A stretch of 64,000 bases of DNA from Melastoma dodecandrum (taxonomy: Eukaryota > Streptophyta > Magnoliopsida > Myrtales > Melastomataceae), in the NCBI GenBank assembly GCA_029817715.1, contig JARUPY010000538.1:8060001-8124000 (forward strand), written 5' to 3'. Each line of letters opens with the position of its first letter. Within the stretch, counting starts at the first letter, position 1. The translations under genes and the position numbers were made by a program. Positions 62,566 through 64,000 of this stretch are shown here, piece by piece. Under the pieces are notes generated by a model. The model searched no databases, was not told the DNA's origin, and saw only the letters and a program-made list of their open reading frames with translations.

Positions 62566-63528
62566 TGTTGAAGTGGTTTTGATGATGAGCATTGACCTTC
62601 GGCGAAACAGAAGTCAACCCTCTACATTACAGAAGCTACTCCTAATGCGAACCTTCTGTAAGGAAATATTTTTGTAATTAATAATTATTACAAAATTATG
62701 TGCGAATACTCCTGATCAGAACAATTATCTTATCGAAATCAAATGATTTCGCTACCAAAGAAATAAAGAGAATAATATATTTCTAATTGAAGGAAATAAA
62801 TTTTCTATTTACGGAAGGTTCTATATGATTGAATATATGTCATAGGAATCTTAGCTTCCATTAATAATATTTCTTTGGATAACAAAACATATCATTTGTC
62901 CAGATTCATCAAGGTAAACGAATGAATCTGACAAAAAAAATCGTGGAAGTTAATTTTTATTAATTCCATACATAAAAGGTTATCGCAACCTGTAACCTTC
63001 TGCAATGGTTATCCATGGGGATTTGATTAAATCAATTGATCTTAGTCAGATCTCATCCTCAACGGATATTTACCAATGAGAGATATCATTTTCATATTAA
63101 TAGAATTAATATTACTGATTTATTTGTTTTGCATCTAAGTGTAGAAGCAATATTAGCCAATTCTACCTTCTATGCTTAGCGTTTTGGAATTGTGTATAAG
63201 TAAGGGTTCGGTTGTATTGTAAACTGTACCGAAAACATCAGAAATATTTGTCAGACGTTGGAGCTTGTAAGTTTTTGTTTGTTTGAGTCTTGTTAGTCAC
63301 ACACGAGGGACGTTAGCCGCAGAAGGCTATATCGTTGGTGAAGTCTTCTGGGAGGGTGACTTGGGGGCCACAAGGGACTCGGTTGGAAGCTGTAGGAGGT
63401 TCTATCTTACAGAAACCTGTGTTTACGGTTCTGTTTTACAGAAGCTTTCTTCCGCTACGGGGTTTGTCGAAAGGAGTTAAAAATATTTAATTGGACTTTA
63501 ACACCAATTCACCACTCTTAGTGTAACA
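62566..63528 (+). repeat. Right LTR of copia C (963 bp, internally deleted)
   Basis: Matches the left LTR at both ends. At about 63397/63398 GCTGTAGGAG joins directly to GTTCTATCTTAC, skipping the segment equal to 28312-29113 of the left LTR. Confidence 0.85.
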
Positions 63529-64000
63529 GAAAGAAACACGAAATCTAAACCCAAGGGTGTCCCTATTGCTCATAAGACCAAACAATGATTCTAAAGAAAA
63601 AAGGAGGAAAGAATCGGAAGAAGTTTTATCCGAGGCAACTCCAATAATAGACCGAACATTGAAGGGAAGAATAATGGGAGAAAGGTTGACCAATTCATCC
63701 CTGTTGGATCGGTTAAGTTTGACCAAGTCAAACAATTGGGACCAAGTAAGACTAACGGAGGGGACTTGGAAGAAATGTTGACCGAATCAACACCCGTGGA
63801 CTCCAAACTTGGAATTAATTCGAGTAAGGAAATGGGGGAGGACTTACATTACAAGTTATCTTTGGGAATTAATGGGGAAAAGACAACCCCCGTAAAGTCG
63901 GGAGACGTAATTGTTAAGATTTTGTGGCTCGAAGTTCGATATACTGCGATTTGGAGTATATTAGATTCGTTCGTGAAATATATGAAAGGTGAGAGAATAT
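63529..64000 (+). other. Sequence into which copia C inserted; partial unrecognised open frame
   Basis: From 63595 to the window edge one plus-strand frame has no stop (about 135 codons): RIGRSFIRGNSNNRPNIEGK, KVDQFIPVGSVKFDQVKQLG, GDLEEMLTESTPVDSKLGIN, VIVKILWLEVRYTAIWSIL. I recognise no family. With 27429-27473 it forms the pre-insertion locus, and a second frame across the junction (EPKAWDEAKMMKETRNLNPR) is also open for a while. It could be a retroelement or gene remnant. Confidence 0.3.

Larger units (their letters stand above)
27474..63528 (+). mobile_element. Sirevirus-like Ty1/copia retrotransposon C, split by gypsy A
   Basis: Outermost element of the nest. LTR ends are TGTTGAAGTGG and AGTGTAACA. 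The 5-bp duplication GAAAG lies at 27469-27473 and 63529-63533. Internal parts are at 29247-32723 and 60236-62565, and they rejoin in the RT codons for QMDVKGAF once gypsy A and one GACGT copy are removed. A gag start like MADNYHVPKPHVGNPP, a long non-coding 3' stretch and several GGGGGAG polypurine tracts fit the Sirevirus group. Many stops make it inactive. Confidence 0.9.

Noticed and set aside
1..64000. tRNA, rRNA, snoRNA genes and CRISPR-like arrays
   Set aside because: I saw no cloverleaf-forming sequence with A/B boxes beyond retrotransposon primer sites. The regular repeats present (39209-39358, 42501-42665) are head-to-tail without unique spacers.

Overview
The window is nuclear DNA of a flowering plant, most likely a eudicot. 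It has GT-AG introns, plant-specific gene families (tonoplast aquaporin, PERK-type kinase, PLAC8 protein) and heavy occupation by Ty1/copia and Ty3/gypsy LTR retrotransposons. I cannot name the species from sequence alone.

Layout. 1-4173 is the 5' part of a minus-strand Tat-type gypsy element (here 'D'), running off the left edge. It sits in the 5' LTR of a decayed copia element ('F', 4174-8846). 8847-20184 is the gene-bearing island. It holds a decayed alpha/beta-hydrolase pseudogene (minus, about 9977-11025), a four-exon PLAC8 gene (13384-14347), a seven-exon PERK-like kinase that starts 3 bp after the PLAC8 stop (14351-16018), and an intact three-exon TIP4-like aquaporin (18328-19244). 20185-27428 is a decayed copia element ('E'). 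27474-63528 is one Sirevirus-like copia element ('C') flanked by the 5-bp duplication GAAAG.

C is split by gypsy element 'A' (32724-60235, duplication GACGT), and A is split by gypsy element 'B' (43949-56439, duplication GGGAC, same family as D). The insertion order is therefore C, then A, then B. B is nearly intact: its gag, protease, RT-RNase H, second RNase H and integrase frames carry only a few lesions. A is heavily mutated.

Two points stand out. First, A and B both carry, between pol and the 3' LTR, a gene on the opposite strand to gag-pol that encodes a plant-mobile-domain (PMD) protein followed by a coiled-coil tail, apparently with introns. Second, between its antisense gene and its 3' LTR, A holds a series of unrelated host-gene fragments: subtilase, NIP aquaporin, NPSN-type SNARE, CLSY-like SNF2 protein, S-domain-like receptor kinase and SIN3-like co-repressor. 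Most are in A's sense orientation, and at least the SNARE piece reads through without introns. This looks like a chimeric multi-gene capture by, or inserted into, a retrotransposon, later split by B.
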